Position numbers and translations under genes: made by a program
Notes under the pieces: model-generated
What the model was told of the DNA's origin: nothing
The model's database searches: none
Seen by the model: only the letters and a program-made list of their open reading frames with translations
Shown here: positions 13,544 to 26,188 of the stretch, piece after piece
How positions within the stretch are numbered: the first letter of the stretch is position 1
How the letters are laid out: each line of letters starts with the position of its first letter
DNA from: Ancylostoma caninum
Taxonomy: Eukaryota > Nematoda > Chromadorea > Rhabditida > Ancylostomatidae
Direction of reading: 5' to 3'
DNA length: 64,000 bases
Assembly: GCA_037903475.1 (NCBI GenBank)
Contig: JBAJFG010000442.1
Location: 1,141,001-1,205,000 of the forward strand

Positions 13544-13925
13544 TTAAGGATACAGCTTTGCATCAGTAATGCCTACAGTGGTCTTCTCGTCGATAAATGA
13601 TTCACGCAGTCGTAAACGCAGTGCAGTGGTACACTTCCATGCATAATTCATGAACAAGTTCTTACGTAATGCTTCATTGCTTTCGCAGAAACGACTTCCA
13701 GCAAGCTCGAGTGAGTACTGCGAGGCAATGATGCAGAGGTTGTAGATGAGAGAGGAAAGTTTGGATTTGTTGAATAGAAATTTTGGAACAATCTAGTTGT
13801 TTGCCCTTCTTGACAACGATTTTGTCTAGATTTTGGGTGATCATCTCATTGCGACGTGCGCGAGAGGCAGCATAGGAGGTCATTATTCCATGGAGAAGTT
13901 CTTCGGCGGCTTTTTCTGTTCAATT
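13544..13925 (-). pseudogene. Frameshifted coding fragment, unknown family
   Basis: Read on the minus strand, one open frame (about 13925-13796) contains MTSYAASRARRNEMITQNLD. After a frame change near 13793 a second frame stays open for about 80 codons to a TAA at 13544, with SKLSSLIYNLCIIASQYSLE, FCESNEALRKNLFMNYAWKC and FIDEKTTVGITDAKLYP. The mix of charged and hydrophobic residues looks like real protein rather than AT-rich noise, and the two frames abut as in a coding sequence broken by one indel. I do not recognise the family. It lies about 90 bp from the 3' end of a Helitron copy and close to a Penelope cluster, so it may be a piece of another element or a captured host fragment. Confidence 0.35.
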
Positions 13926-14017
13926 TGAGAGATTTGCTAGCACCCCGATGCGTAATGTGTAAAAAAGCGGCACCCGCAATCCACATAGATACACTGTCAA
14001 GAGCGTTTCATGACATA

Positions 14018-14770
<753 letters not shown>

Positions 14771-14852
14771 GATGGCACATACATAGACCGAAACATCCAC
14801 GAGTTCTCCTCGAGCTTGAGTGACAGTAACTGTTTTTATTTGTTTAGAAATA

Positions 14853-15010
14853 TATCTGAAAAGAGCGTGCTCACCCGGTTGAGCACGCGGTCCCACGTCG
14901 CACCACCTGTTAATCGGTTCTGCACATTGTCGCGAAAGTGTTAATGTGCATGCACGTGGAAAGGCGGAAGGGCATAAGAAACCGTACATGTAGTGTTTGG
15001 CGGGATCATT
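14853..15010 (-). mobile_element. Inverted copy of Penelope-like 3' end
   Basis: This segment is the reverse complement, with scattered differences, of the last ~165 bp of the Penelope-like element at 16675-16840. The shared parts are the coding end (PFPRACTLT-like), CACGTGCATGCACATTAA, and a hairpin GCGTGCTCA-(6 nt)-TGAGCACGC preceded by a GTGGGACC box. It lies tail-outward about 130 bp left of the plus-strand copy. Penelope-like elements often insert with partial inverted or tandem copies at their ends, which explains the arrangement. Confidence 0.7.
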
Positions 15011-15136
15011 ACCAGCAGGTGGAGCAGAAAATGGACTGATTTTCACTTAAAAAAGCATTCTGGAAATTGTAATGAGAGCTTCTCTTTTAGTAGTTTATTT
15101 AAAATCCAGTAAGTTTTCGGCGCATAGCCTGAGCGG

Positions 15137-16840
15137 CTATACTCGCTTTGAGTAACGCTTCTTCTTTCTTTGAGTATCTTCTAGCGCGTGTACATTGTCT
15201 ACGAAAGAAGTTCGTACAACTGCTTCACTCGCCAGTGTCAGATATTCGAAGCTGCAATGAAGTCTGTTCTTCGCAAGAAATGGGACATGAAGACAGCGTC
15301 GCGCTTTCGGACAAACCATGCAGAGGGCTCAACGTACCATTCACTGGTCAAAACACACAAATTTGATCAGAACGTAGACCTCTCCGAAATCGACATATCC
15401 CCGATAAAAACACGACCTATCATTTCTTCGTGCGGAGAACCGTGGGACCGAATCAGCTGGCAATTAGTAAAGTTGTTTTCACCACTTCTCAGCTATGTCG
15501 GCACCCACACTGTGAATTCCGAGGATTTCATTGATTCCATCAAACAATGTCGAGTTCCAAACTCTGCATGACATGTGAGCTACGACGCAGTATCGCTGTA
15601 CACGAACATCACTAACGATGCAGCAATTAAAACTGTGCTCGAGCTTCTTAACAATCATAGCAAGGAAGTGAGCATGTGCGGCTTTGCTGCTAATGAAATC
15701 GAGACTCTTTTGAAGCTACGCTCGCTTTTAACGTAATCCGTCTTAACAACAACACCTACGCGCAGAGACGAAGCTTAGGAATGGGGACACGCATTGCCCC
15801 TTTGCTCGCCATTGTATATCTCGATCATATCGAGAAAGCGTCGCTGACAAACGGCGTAATACCATACAAGCCATACATCAACGACGTCTTTGCAATTGGA
15901 GCATCATTATCTGAATTGACAACAACGCTAGCAAATTTGAAAACGAAGGATGCGAATATCAAGTTCACTGTGGACGAACCAAGCAGTGATGGATTTCTTC
16001 CATTCTTGAATGCTAAAATTCGAATTTGCGATGTAGCGATGGAAATTCGCTGGTATAAGAAACCATAATCGAAAAACATCACACTACATTCACGAAGAGC
16101 ACATGTCACTTAAATGAAGGCGAATGTGGTGCAAAATTTGATCGGAACTAGCGAACGGATTGCGGCAGACACTTCAGAAACTGATGAGACAATACAGCGT
16201 ATCCTCTTTGACAATGGATACAACAGTGGGGACGTGGCCACTTGACGACCGTATTCGGCTCCTGATGAGATTGCACTGGTGTTACCGTACCTCAACGAAC
16301 GCCTTGCTAAACAAGTCAACACTGTAGTGAAGAGGTCATGGTTACCAGTGCGCCTGATATTTCAGCCACCAACCACCCTCAGGGAGATTCTGACGTCGTC
16401 ACAGGTGCATGAAAACAGGTGCGACGAAGAGGGATGCAAATACCTTACCGATAAGAAGGTCTGTCACTTGCGCGGTACGGTGTATCTCATAAAGTGTAGT
16501 GGATGTGGTCAACGATTAATTGGAGGAAGTGGAAGACCATTGAGAAAGAGGCTGGATGAACATCGCCGAGCGCTCTGTCGCCCGCAAGTCTACCCCAAAA
16601 ATAGCTTTTCCAGGCACTGCACGACAGTACACACCCGAGATTCTGCTCCAGAATTTGAAGTCATTGAGTTACACCGTCATCCCCGCCCAACACTACATAT
16701 ACGGTTTCTCAAGCCCTTCCTTCTTCCCACGTGCATGCACATTAACACCTTCGCAAGAATGTGCAGAACCGGTTGATACGCATGGTGCGACGTGGGACCG
16801 CGTGCTCAACCGGGTGAGCACGCTCAGAGTTATATTTCTG
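15137..16840 (+). mobile_element. Penelope-like retroelement, 5'-truncated and decayed
   Basis: The element spans a frameshifted RT/endonuclease gene and a short 3' region ending in the GAGCACGCTC hairpin. Similarity to the inverted left copy stops at about 16840, which I take as the 3' boundary. The 5' boundary is approximate, because the first recognisable residues appear just after 15137. No intact gene remains, so this copy cannot move by itself. A further relic of the 3' hairpin lies at 17126-17164. Confidence 0.75.
15188..16776 (+). pseudogene. Penelope-like RT with GIY-YIG-like domain, broken
   Basis: Reading order fits a Penelope-like protein. Frame 1 (15188-15571) has YHSLVKTHK and ISPIKTRPIISSCGEPWD, the fingers motifs. 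A shifted frame (about 15575-15730) has SYDAVSLYTNIT, the motif A region. Frame 3 (15781-16068) has MGTRIAPLLAIVYLDHIE (motif B) and YKPYINDVFAIG (motif C), then FLPFLNAKI. The same frame resumes at 16279-16776 with VYLIKCSGCG, RLIGGSGRPLRKRLDEH and a following histidine-rich part, which is the GIY-YIG-type endonuclease with a Cys-rich lead (CDEEGCKYL, CSGCG). Damage includes at least two frameshifts, stops between 16069 and 16278, motif C reading YIND where YIDD is expected, and VYL/LIG for GIY/YIG. The family assignment is firm; activity is not possible as it stands. Confidence 0.8.
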
Positions 16841-17125
16841 TGAAGCAAGCATAACTAGCAATCTTCTACGTAGTGTTATGCTTACATATATTCAAGCTTT
16901 CTATACATGCACTGGGCAGAGCAGGTCTTCACTCAGTCTTTTTTAATATGTGGTTGAACATACACAAGAGAGAAGGATACATATGAAAAAGAAACTACAA
17001 CCAGTATCAAGTGAATTGACGACAAACATTCGGAAACTTTCTTGACGATCACAAAAGAGAAAAAGATCGGGTTCAGATTTGCGCAAGTTCGGGGTAGTAT
17101 GCTGCGAAGGAAAAATTCCTACCAC

Positions 17126-17164
17126 GTGGGACCACGTGTTCAAGCAGTTGAGCACGGGTCCCAC
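17126..17164. repeat. Relic of Penelope 3' hairpin
   Basis: A 39-nt hairpin with GTGGGACC/GGTCCCAC outer and CGTGTTCAA/TTGAGCACG inner arms around a 4-nt loop. It closely resembles the GTGGGACCGCGTGCTCAA hairpin at 16.8 kb and its inverted copy at 14.9 kb, 290 bp beyond the Penelope end. Flanking sequence is not otherwise similar. Confidence 0.5.
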
Positions 17165-17978
17165 TTCTGCAAAAGCGCGTATGTGGCATGTTGGACACCA
17201 TGCCAAAAGCGTAAGGTCGCGAATGTGTTAAATGTGGTAACAATGCAGTGTGATGATAGAATGTGTAGAATATGCATAGAAACGACGGAAAACAAAATCA
17301 AGCGGTCAGTCTCACGGGTTGGCTCTGAAGTATTGGCCTTTCATTTGGCGCTTCTGCTTTCTCATGCTTGAGTGTTATTAGTTTCATACATTACGAACAT
17401 GTCATGAAACCACTGCAGCAATACAAAGAAGCTACTAATACTTTTTCTGGGGACAAAAGATCACTGGACCATGGCATCACGCAGGAAAAAAATTAGATTG
17501 AAGAAAATATCGAGTTGTTTTCAGTGAGTGACTACAAGATGAATTTATGGAATCTTGAAGATGCGGATCGGAAGACATGATGTCATCTAGGGCAAAGCGC
17601 CAAAAGGCCCTGTAGTCACACATTCGTCTATCCAGCCTATCGTCAATAAAGGGTTGAGATTGCGCAGAAGAGCAAAAAGATACGTAAGAAAGTTACTCGC
17701 AGGTATTATACTAGAACGTCGAGGGCGTGATGAGTTGGGAACAGAATCCAGCTCAAATTTATACGACTAGAAATTTCGTACTAAACAGTTCCATAATCCT
17801 GGCTGCGGTTTCAACTTTAGATGCCAAACAGGCTTTTGCTCTTATACGAGATTTACATCGCAATCTAACTGTTATTAAATTGAAATGGAGTCTCTAGAAA
17901 GTGAGTAAAGATATCATAATTATATATCCTGTTAAAGACAATGAAAATTTGTAAGAACTTTGCTTCTATTGACTCGAG

Positions 17979-18038
17979 CTGGCACATCGCTCATCCATTG
18001 AAGCGCATATGCGATTCAATGGATGAGCGATGTGCCAG
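17979..18038. repeat. Perfect 60-bp hairpin
   Basis: 24-bp arms (starting CTGGCACATCGCTCATCC) pair without mismatch around a 12-nt loop that itself contains the palindrome CGCATATGCG. It is too short and too perfect for the transposon foldbacks nearby and has no coding frame. Its right edge touches a ~55-bp block that is repeated directly 207 bp further on. Confidence 0.9.
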
Positions 18039-18297
18039 TAATTTCAACTTTTCATTAGCTTTATTAAACAGTAAAATTCTTACGTTTTCGAAGAAACCGC
18101 CCATTTTTGGATGTTTGGAATTCGCATTCAGTAGCCTACATGAATGAATGTACTATAAGGACTCTCAAAGTGCACTCGTATTGAACCCTTCATATGTGCA
18201 TCAAGTAAGGAATAGCAAAAATTTGCTGGGTAATGGAGTAAGCAGTAATTTCAACTTTTCATTAGCTTTATTAAACAGTAAAATTCTTACTTTTTAT
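18037..18297. repeat. Pair of ~55-bp direct repeats
   Basis: The block starting AGTAATTTCAACTTTTCATT occurs at 18037-18091 and again at 18244-18297, nearly identical, 207 bp apart. The first copy abuts the 60-bp perfect hairpin. A local duplication during repair would explain both structures. Confidence 0.85.
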
Positions 18298-18299
18298 TA

Positions 18300-21200
18300 A
18301 CCTCATCCGGAGATCCATTCCCATTAAATTAGAGCCCACTCGGCGAGAGAAGTGTTGCCATGAGAAGGCGAATTCATCTATGCATTGATTAATGATTCTA
18401 ATTTGATGACTTGACCCAAATTAAAAGGTAGATTCACTTCTGAAAGAGACAGTTAGTAAACCTGATGCTGCACAACTACTTTCACGCGTATTCTTTTCTA
18501 CGCCGCATCAAGAACGTAGACCAGTGGCTGTAGGAATATGTAGTCGAGGTCAATGCAACCGTCTTACCACAGGGAAAAACCAAAAGAAATCACATTTTTC
18601 GTCAATCTGCAATTACGAGTCCTGCAGGAAATAGGCTAAATACTCTTGTAGACATTCTCGTTCGAGTCTTAAAGCCATTCTCGTCCCCCCCCCCCCTAGT
18701 ACTTTCATTCTCAATTTTGTTGTTTGTTGAACAATTTCATTACTTCATTTTCGTGTTATTTATTGCTAAGCAATTCCAAATACAAGCTCCAAACGCGCCA
18801 CTCCAAATTTCGCCCATTTTCGCTCTTGGGCTGTCGAATTGAAATATAAGAACTCACACAACGGCTAAAAACAGCACTTTTTGTTGCTTCTAGGATATCT
18901 CCTCAAAAACTGAGATTTGGAAAATCAAAGATTTACACATCGAGCACCAAAGAAGATCTGAGAAATATTGAGAAAACCGCTAAAACGGTAAAGCGCCGAG
19001 CGGAGCTCTAGTCGTGTTTTCTCGTGTTCTGATTCATTAGACTCAAATTTGTAGGATAATTTGAATGTGGTTTCCATGGTGTTTACGAAATACAATTTGG
19101 AAAAGAGATAAACACATGACGAATGAATTGCGGGTTTTTTATTCTTTACGCGAGCACTTACTCTAATAACTGGGCAATTCGAACGTAGTCCGCACAGTGT
19201 ACTGCGTCAAGTTCAAAAGCTAAGACCACCTCCTCGCACTGGCTGCCTTCCCTCACTTACTGCCAAAGATTTCCACCTTTTAACATCTATTCAGGAAGCA
19301 GCAGTTGGGGGAAATCAGCAACAAGCACGGAGATACCCATAGGCTTTGAACATGATCTATTATATTGTTCCTGCTGCATTTTTACTGCAGAATTGAGCAA
19401 AATTTTAAGTGGAAAATTTTCACGTGTATATTGGAGCATCCCGGATTATTTCGGGCTATGCGGAGTCGTAGTCGACTGGAGTTGTAGACAGATGTTAGAC
19501 TGAGGGAACTGCAGATATTTTGTTAGAAACAGAGCTGTTACGTAAATTCATAAATACAGTGTGCGCCATGAGTTCTTGAACACCATATTTACTGCCACCA
19601 CAGGAGCAGAATTCAACTTAATGGCATGATGCCGCACTAAGTGAACTGAACAGCAACTCAAATAACTTAGCAGAATAACGGAATAGGCATGTCGCCAATT
19701 ACTTTCGTAGCAGTAGGCTGGGAGGCGCATACATCGCGGCATGGCGCTATTTCTTGTCTGAATCTTACCTAAGCTTTTCCTCCGTGTTATGGTATGAACT
19801 CAAAACTTTATATAATGTAGCACTTGATTTGCTCTTGAAAACTTGTACCATGCAACAATCCACTGATTCAGATTAGTGCTGCAGTAGAGTTAGATCTCAG
19901 CACAGGATTTCCCCGCGCACTACTCCAGTAAACGCACTTGCTCCATCAGCAGATGTTGAGTCTTACTGAGACGTCACGGTTGGGGTAGCCGGTTCGAATT
20001 TAATGCACCAAGATCTTTTTTCTTTTAAAATGTTGTTCAAATAAAACTGAGCGTGACGTTGATGTTGTAAAAATCTAGGAAAATTTGCACTGACTGGGCA
20101 TCTTTTCAAAAACACGATGGAATCCATGAAGGAAGAGGGAAAACGGAATTCCGTTCTAACAACAAAATTTTCAAGTGCTTTTTACATTTAATCCATGTTC
20201 CTGATGGAAATATCAGAAGTTTGTTCTAAAGAGTGGTGCCGTGCTGTGTGCGCCTACCACTCAACTTTCAGCTATTACAAAGCAAATTGCGACATATTCC
20301 CGATCTGTTGGATTATTTGAGTTGCTATTGAGTTGCGTTAGTTTGTCCATAGAGGACATGCCATTGCGTTGAATTCCGCTGCTATGGTGGTATGAAATAT
20401 GTTGTGCAAGAACTTATGGCGCACCCTATATACATATGTGTTAACCTAATCTGGTCAGCGTCGGTGAGAAATTCAAAGGAGGTGATGTTTTTTTCAGCAT
20501 CATTAGCAGCCACACATCAGATACTACATTTCCAAAAAAGACCACGTTGTCACAAAGATCCGAAGCCCCTGTGAGTAAAAGCCAGCGAGCCACCAGAGTT
20601 GAGCGATGAAAACGCCCCTAGGGCAATTCATCTGCAGTGTTCACTGCATCCGAAGGTGGCGGAAGCGCGTGCGTGCACTTCCTCATCAATAAAAGTCCAT
20701 TCCTAATGAGAACAGTAATACTTCGTCCTCTGATCCTCCTTCATTCGTGAGAACGATTATTCGTATTCGCTGCAACTCATTAGCTGCACGAGAAGTCACA
20801 TAAAAAATCCCCTTTTAGAAGTTTAAGACTTTGCAGGGTTGCACGCCAGACACTAGCGCAACTGAATCATATTAATTTGGCTAATAGTGATGAGTTTCAT
20901 GAAAAAGGCAATTCATACCGGTTACAGGACATTTAATACCCCACCTGTTGCGGGGCGTGGCCTGCTAGACTTGCACAAGCAGCAGAAAATATAACTAAGA
21001 GAGGAATACAAACAGTTATATTTGATCACAGAATCACAGAGCTCCATTACGGGAACGTCCTGGGTGAACTGCCAGAGCCGAACGAATCAGGATTCTTGAA
21101 ATAGAGTTCTTGTTTGAGTCATTCGTCGATATTCTGCCGAGGTACTTCTCCACAGACTAGGAGCAGCAGTCGCTCAGCAAGTTGGTCTGAATGAGATGAG

Positions 21201-21790
21201 AAAGAAGTCCTTCGCAGTTCCAGGATATCCAGGAAATTTGTTAAGGAATTTTCCGAGATCCCAATCCCTTCTACTGTACGGTTGCATAGAGTTCCATAGT
21301 TGCATACAAAGAATGCTAAGAAGTACCGCCCTATACGCCTACTGCGATTAACCAACAATGAGGCTGGGTATTTGAAATCCGTAAACGATTCATACCATGT
21401 CCGTGCGCTTGACGTACGTGGTCCTACATGATGAAGGATAGGACAAGTCGCATTGCTGACGCAGCTCGGACGCACGCGTTCACGGCCTTGCGGCAGCAGC
21501 ACTTTCTTTTAATTGAAGATGCACATGCCGCGTCCATCAGGCTTCATGGAAAATCCTTCACAAATGAATGCATCGTCTGAGCACGCACTCTAGTATAAGT
21601 TGCCCTACAGCAGCCTCATTTATTCTAAAAAGAAGAGAACATCAGTCAGTCCCATACAAAGAAAATACAAATAGACGAAAAAAGACAAATAGCTGGTTGT
21701 TGGAGTTGTGTGTACCTCAGTTTTTTAAGCTAGCTGCTATACTCCATCTAGTAATGGTACACTCCACCTAAACTATGGTACTCCGTGTCG
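18300..21790. other. No gene recognised
   Basis: AT-rich DNA with a poly-C run near 18687. A 127-codon minus-strand frame (21119-21502) has no recognisable motif or splice context and is not called. A GGTTCGAAT string at 19990 has no partner A box or stems. Nothing else could be supported. Confidence 0.4.
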
Positions 21791-21791
21791 T

Positions 21792-22030
21792 CGTCGCTAG
21801 CGACATCGATTACAATACAGTCCTTGTCGAAAAGATAGACGGATTGCGCGTGCGGTTTCATATCGTCGCGGTCGCAGAATCACGGTGGGACCTAGTGGAC
21901 CCTCTCCTTGGAGCATGCACTCTCCGCATCCATCGTTCAGGTCCCGCCGCGTTTCTGCAGTGACCGAATCCGTCTATCTTTTCGACAAGGACTGTACCTA
22001 TCGATTTTGAGCGTGACATCGCTAGCGTCA
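21792..22030. repeat. GC-rich foldback, ~100-bp arms
   Basis: The left arm (21792-21893) and right arm (21939-22030) are inverted copies sharing CAGTCCTTGTCGAAAAGATA, GACGGATT and GGGACCT, and end in CGCTAGCG on both sides. The loop is 45 nt. One arm has about 20 extra bases. The block is more GC- and CpG-rich than its surroundings. Frames on both strands are mirror shadows (TVLVEKIDG in both). Likely a foldback or MITE, or a transcribed long hairpin. Confidence 0.7.
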
Positions 22031-22039
22031 CTGCTGCAC

Positions 22040-25000
22040 GCGACCTCAACTGTCGATACGTATCAAAATCAAAGCTCCCTGATCGACGGCGACAAAGGGT
22101 CGTTTATAGTGAGCGTCGATTGGAGCGCGTCGCGTAGGCTTGGGAAGCACGAGGCACGACCATGCCGTTTGTGTTGGAATAGCCCACGTACTACCAAGTC
22201 AAGGTGTCCGTCTTATTTGATGAAAGCTATCAAGAAAATGAACTAAATTTTCAAGAAACCGTGAAGATCGCCATCACGGCGACAATTCCAGCGCATGCGA
22301 CACGGTCGCGCAGCTTGCTTTGCAAGTCCGCACACCCATCCCTAGATGGTTTACATATATTTAGAAGCACATTGTTGTGAGAACATCTCGAATTGGCAGC
22401 GTAACCGCCACAATTCGGGTGTCACCTCTTAAATAGCCTTGTAAGGGTCATTGATCTAGTCACCTGGATTACAGTAACAGCTTCGTAATGTGATAAAACA
22501 TGAACATCGAGATAATTTATCTGCTGCGCATGAAAAGTCAACTCACCTCAGTCCCCTGCCATTAATTCGTTGGATATTATTAGCCATAACAAAAATAGCC
22601 GTAGCAAAACCACACGAAAAGCTTTTGTTCCACATTTTAATGCCACGTTTCGTGGTGATATGCTTTGTTCAGGCACAGGAAATATTAACGATGCTTGGAG
22701 CAGCAAATACATAGGTGCCATTTTACCATGACCAATGTTCACTGGCCTAATTTTAGTTTATTTCTCTTGATCGTTAACCCTTCGCCATTTTCACACGAGC
22801 AATTAATGCCTTCAACAAGGAGTTTGCGACACTGTAATTCAAAGTAGTCGTCCATTCAAATTTTGGCTTCCTTGCATTTTAAGAAGTATTTCTAATTCTC
22901 ACGGAATGCTCGAAACTGGCTATGTAATCTTGCTGATTACACAAAGAGTGTTTCCAGCCATTTAATGGGTAGCCATATTTAAATTTGTCCAGCTATTTTG
23001 GAAAGCTATTGAACTTCCTTTTTGATTGGCTCGTTTTAGAACTCATTACCTTTTCAAAATTGGAAGTAAAAATAGGTTTTACATTTTTGAATGTCGGGGG
23101 GATCATGCACTTTGAAACGGTATAGAGAGATGTGTGAAATTTAATTGCTACTCGCTCATTAGAAGCCTTCAAATGTCACCTCCCGAGTGCAAAACCACTG
23201 AAAACTTACACATCTCACAGTTATATAATTGAGCATTTGCACTAATATATTTTGTTATATTTGTTGTCTAGGCGCCTCATGAATAAAATGAATAAATTAA
23301 AAAACAAATAAGTAGATTGATAATTATACATACAGAATGTGCGTATGCGGAATGTGTAAGACAAGAAGTGTTATGAAAAGTGTGAAAGAGACGTTAACAG
23401 TATGTACCTGATGGCGTCCTCTCATTGCCCAATTCTGCCGAAATCAAGTCAGCTAGAGAGCATCACTAATCCCTATTTTGAAAAGTTTGTCTTTACAATA
23501 AAAATATTCCAATCCCAAATAAAGCATTTGGAATTAACACCCTGTTGTTTTAAGGTAGTTTGCTAGGATTTTTTGAGAAAAGGACATGGAAGGGCATTCT
23601 GAATAAAGGAAGTCCAGAAATACGCAGGTCTCCACAGTTCTATAAAGCAACGATTCCCTCTTCTCAGGAAAAACGTCGTCGGAATGAATGAATGACATAT
23701 CAAAGTGAGGACATGCTACGAAAGCATCAACGAGCGACAACGATAAAACAAGGATTACTGTTAAAGATAAAAATTGTGTGATTGGATTAGTTAAACATGC
23801 ATATCCCTCCTAATGATGGTTGTACATGGCAGGTGGGCGAGTCTGTGGGCATAGGCTAAGGGTCGAACTGCCACGTTAGAGGGTAGAAGGCCACGAATTC
23901 TGGGAAAAAGCCATGCAACTGGGAAAACAGCGATTCCACAGTTTCACTTCGATTTTCAATAGGTGTTTGCCCAGTAACGACGAAAATCATTTGGTTTGCT
24001 CATGCAGCATGGTGAAAAGTCCACAGTTTTGGCGACTATTTTTGTACTTCAATGAGCATCCAAATGAGCAATTTGCCACTGAAGAAGGGTGCAAAAGGAA
24101 TCTGTCGAAAGGCCTCGTCAAAAATTTACATCCAAAATGAATGAATATTACATTGCAGAAATTGTAGAAATGCCTGTACACTTATAGTAAAGTTCAAAAA
24201 CAGAAGAAAGGGATCGCCCAGAATCCTAGCCATAAGTGGGAAGTTACGTAGTCCTTAACAGGGAAGAGGGAGATGCGAGACGACTCTTAACTACTTCTCG
24301 TGTGAAAGTCTCCCCTCCAGTTTGGGTGATTTAGCCCGGGCCACGGCCGAGTTCATTGGATAACAGGTCCGCAGCTATTAGGGGGTCAGGATGTTCAAAA
24401 ATACCAACGGAAGGTACAACTGTGGAAGCAACAACACTGAAACAAAGTAATATCCAGCACTAGGTTGTGACCACCATATTCTTACGGGCTAAATGTGTTA
24501 TCACAGTCTTTTTCACAGTCCAGCTACAGGTACTCGGAAAGAAAAATGCGACTTTCCAAAGTGCAGAGGAAAGAAGGAGAAACTATTAGTGAATGAAAAA
24601 AAATTCCCACAGCGATAAAGTTTGTGATTTCTGTCTTCCAGGTGTCTCCGTTTACTATATAGCACCTGTTCTCCCTAGTAGTTTAACCATGAGTATTCGC
24701 CTCAGGCGCAGGTGCTAAATTCGTCAGCATCTCGAGCGAATTCTTATTAAGGAGCCTGTTCAGAGCAAGGGCAGATAAATTTCATGACATTTACGCAAAA
24801 ATGTTGGTCACCTGAAGCAGATCTCAGGCTTGTCCACAAAGGGGAATTTTTGCCTCCAGAAATTTTTTTGTCAAGAAGTATTGGAGTGATGGAAAAGTTC
24901 CACCTAATTTTTTTTGATAAGGTTACTCTTCCATAATTTCACTGCGCTACATACTTATTAAACGGTACAATTGTTGCGATAAGTATCAATCAGCAGGAAA

Positions 25001-25160
25001 CATTCCTTTATCCAGATGTTACACTACCTCAAAACAAAGTAAGAGACGGAAAAGGTCTTAGATAACATTTATAACAAATGCCCATCTTTTTAGTATAGCT
25101 CAGCTCAATTAACTAACCTAACTAAAACCAACCGATGTTTATCAAATCTCATAGATTTTC
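22040..25160. other. No gene recognised; possible weak RTE-like tail
   Basis: Moderately GC-rich to 22330, then AT-rich. A plus-strand GGCGCCTCATGAATAAAATG AATAAA-type end at 23270-23302 may be another decayed RTE-like tail. No supported exon or RNA gene. Confidence 0.35.
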
Positions 25161-25162
25161 AG

Positions 25163-25352
25163 GCACGCATTGCGCATGCACAACGGCTTTCTGGAGAATG
25201 CTTCTCAAAATCCAGATACGCCACGTATTTTTAAAAGTGCGTATCCGGCTGCATCAACGCAAGATTTTGAAAGTATTATGTGGAGCTCATTCTACACATT
25301 TCTCAAAGTTAAGTTCCAAGATTCTGCAAGCCTTTATGCTTCTTCCTCATGA
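25163..25352 (+). CDS. Candidate exon, unknown product
   Basis: An acceptor ATTTTCAG ends at 25162. One frame then runs open to a TGA at about 25352 and reads HNGFLENASQNPDTPRIFKS, then AYPAASTQDFESIMWSSFYT. The residue mix resembles genuine protein, and a possible donor (GTTAAG) lies inside. No match to a family is recognised and no neighbouring exon of proven phase was found. Low confidence. Confidence 0.25.
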
Positions 25353-25497
25353 CAGAACTCAGAAACTTCGCTGATCTGTGCCAACTATAGTGCATTGCTG
25401 TCTCCTATGTACATACATAGGTCCGAACTTATCACAGCAACACACTGTAATTGGCACAGATCAACGACGTTTTTGAGCTCGTTCATAAGGAAAAAGC

Positions 25498-25728
25498 ATG
25501 GATTTCGGAGGCTCGATCCACACCTGTGATCTCGCCCACGACTATTTTGCCATGACTCGATTTTTTTTTGTTAAAGATCCAGAAAGTGTAGGACGTCGCC
25601 TACACCTGCCTGATCGTTCACTTAATCTCAGACGCATCATAGTGCAAGAAACCTGCCATTTTTACGCAAAAAGTCGCTTCAATGAGTTCTACTCCCTTTC
25701 GAATGGAATAGAGACAGCTTCAAGCATG
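25498..25728 (+). CDS. Candidate exon, unknown product
   Basis: An open frame from ATG 25498 (MDFGGSIHTCDLAHDYFAM) contains FFFVKDPESVGRRLHLPD and ends at a good donor, GTAAGC at 25729, two bases into a codon. No acceptor directly precedes the ATG, so this would be a first exon, or an internal exon whose start I cannot fix. The family is unrecognised. It lies 145 bp after the candidate exon at 25163 and could belong to the same gene. Confidence 0.25.
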
Positions 25729-26188
25729 TAAGCGAGCAAAACTTTGCAGGACTTTGATGTACAGGTTGCTGGCACTGTTGGATCAGATATCCTCCCGGAC
25801 TGTCATCAAGTTTCTGTAATAAATGTCCTATACTTTACCTCCAGAAATAATACTTGAGACGTAACTACTAAACCTCGGCGTGTTCTCCCCAAACAGCCAA
25901 GATCTGAAGCAAGAATCGCGGCCTTTTTCTCCCCGAAAAGCCCGCGATTTTAGAGGACAGTACTAACCTTGTTTGAGGAAAGCGGGAAGACATGCATGCG
26001 TCAGAAATGCGACTATTAGATAACAAATAGTCGTTTACGCAACTCTTTACGCAGCGCAAGCACCGCGCGGACGCAGATGGAGCGCTCGCATCTGTTGCTT
26101 GTCGTTCATTGCACAGAATTGTTATCCCTCTTGTACACGTCGCATCTATACCGTCTATCAGTCTTCAAGGAAAGGCTTGCTCCTTGTA

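Noticed and set aside
19985..20005. GGTTCGAAT string resembling a tRNA B box
   Set aside because: No A box at the right distance and no acceptor or T stem.
21119..21502. 127-codon minus-strand frame
   Set aside because: No motif, splice sites or start context; on the plus strand nothing recognisable either.
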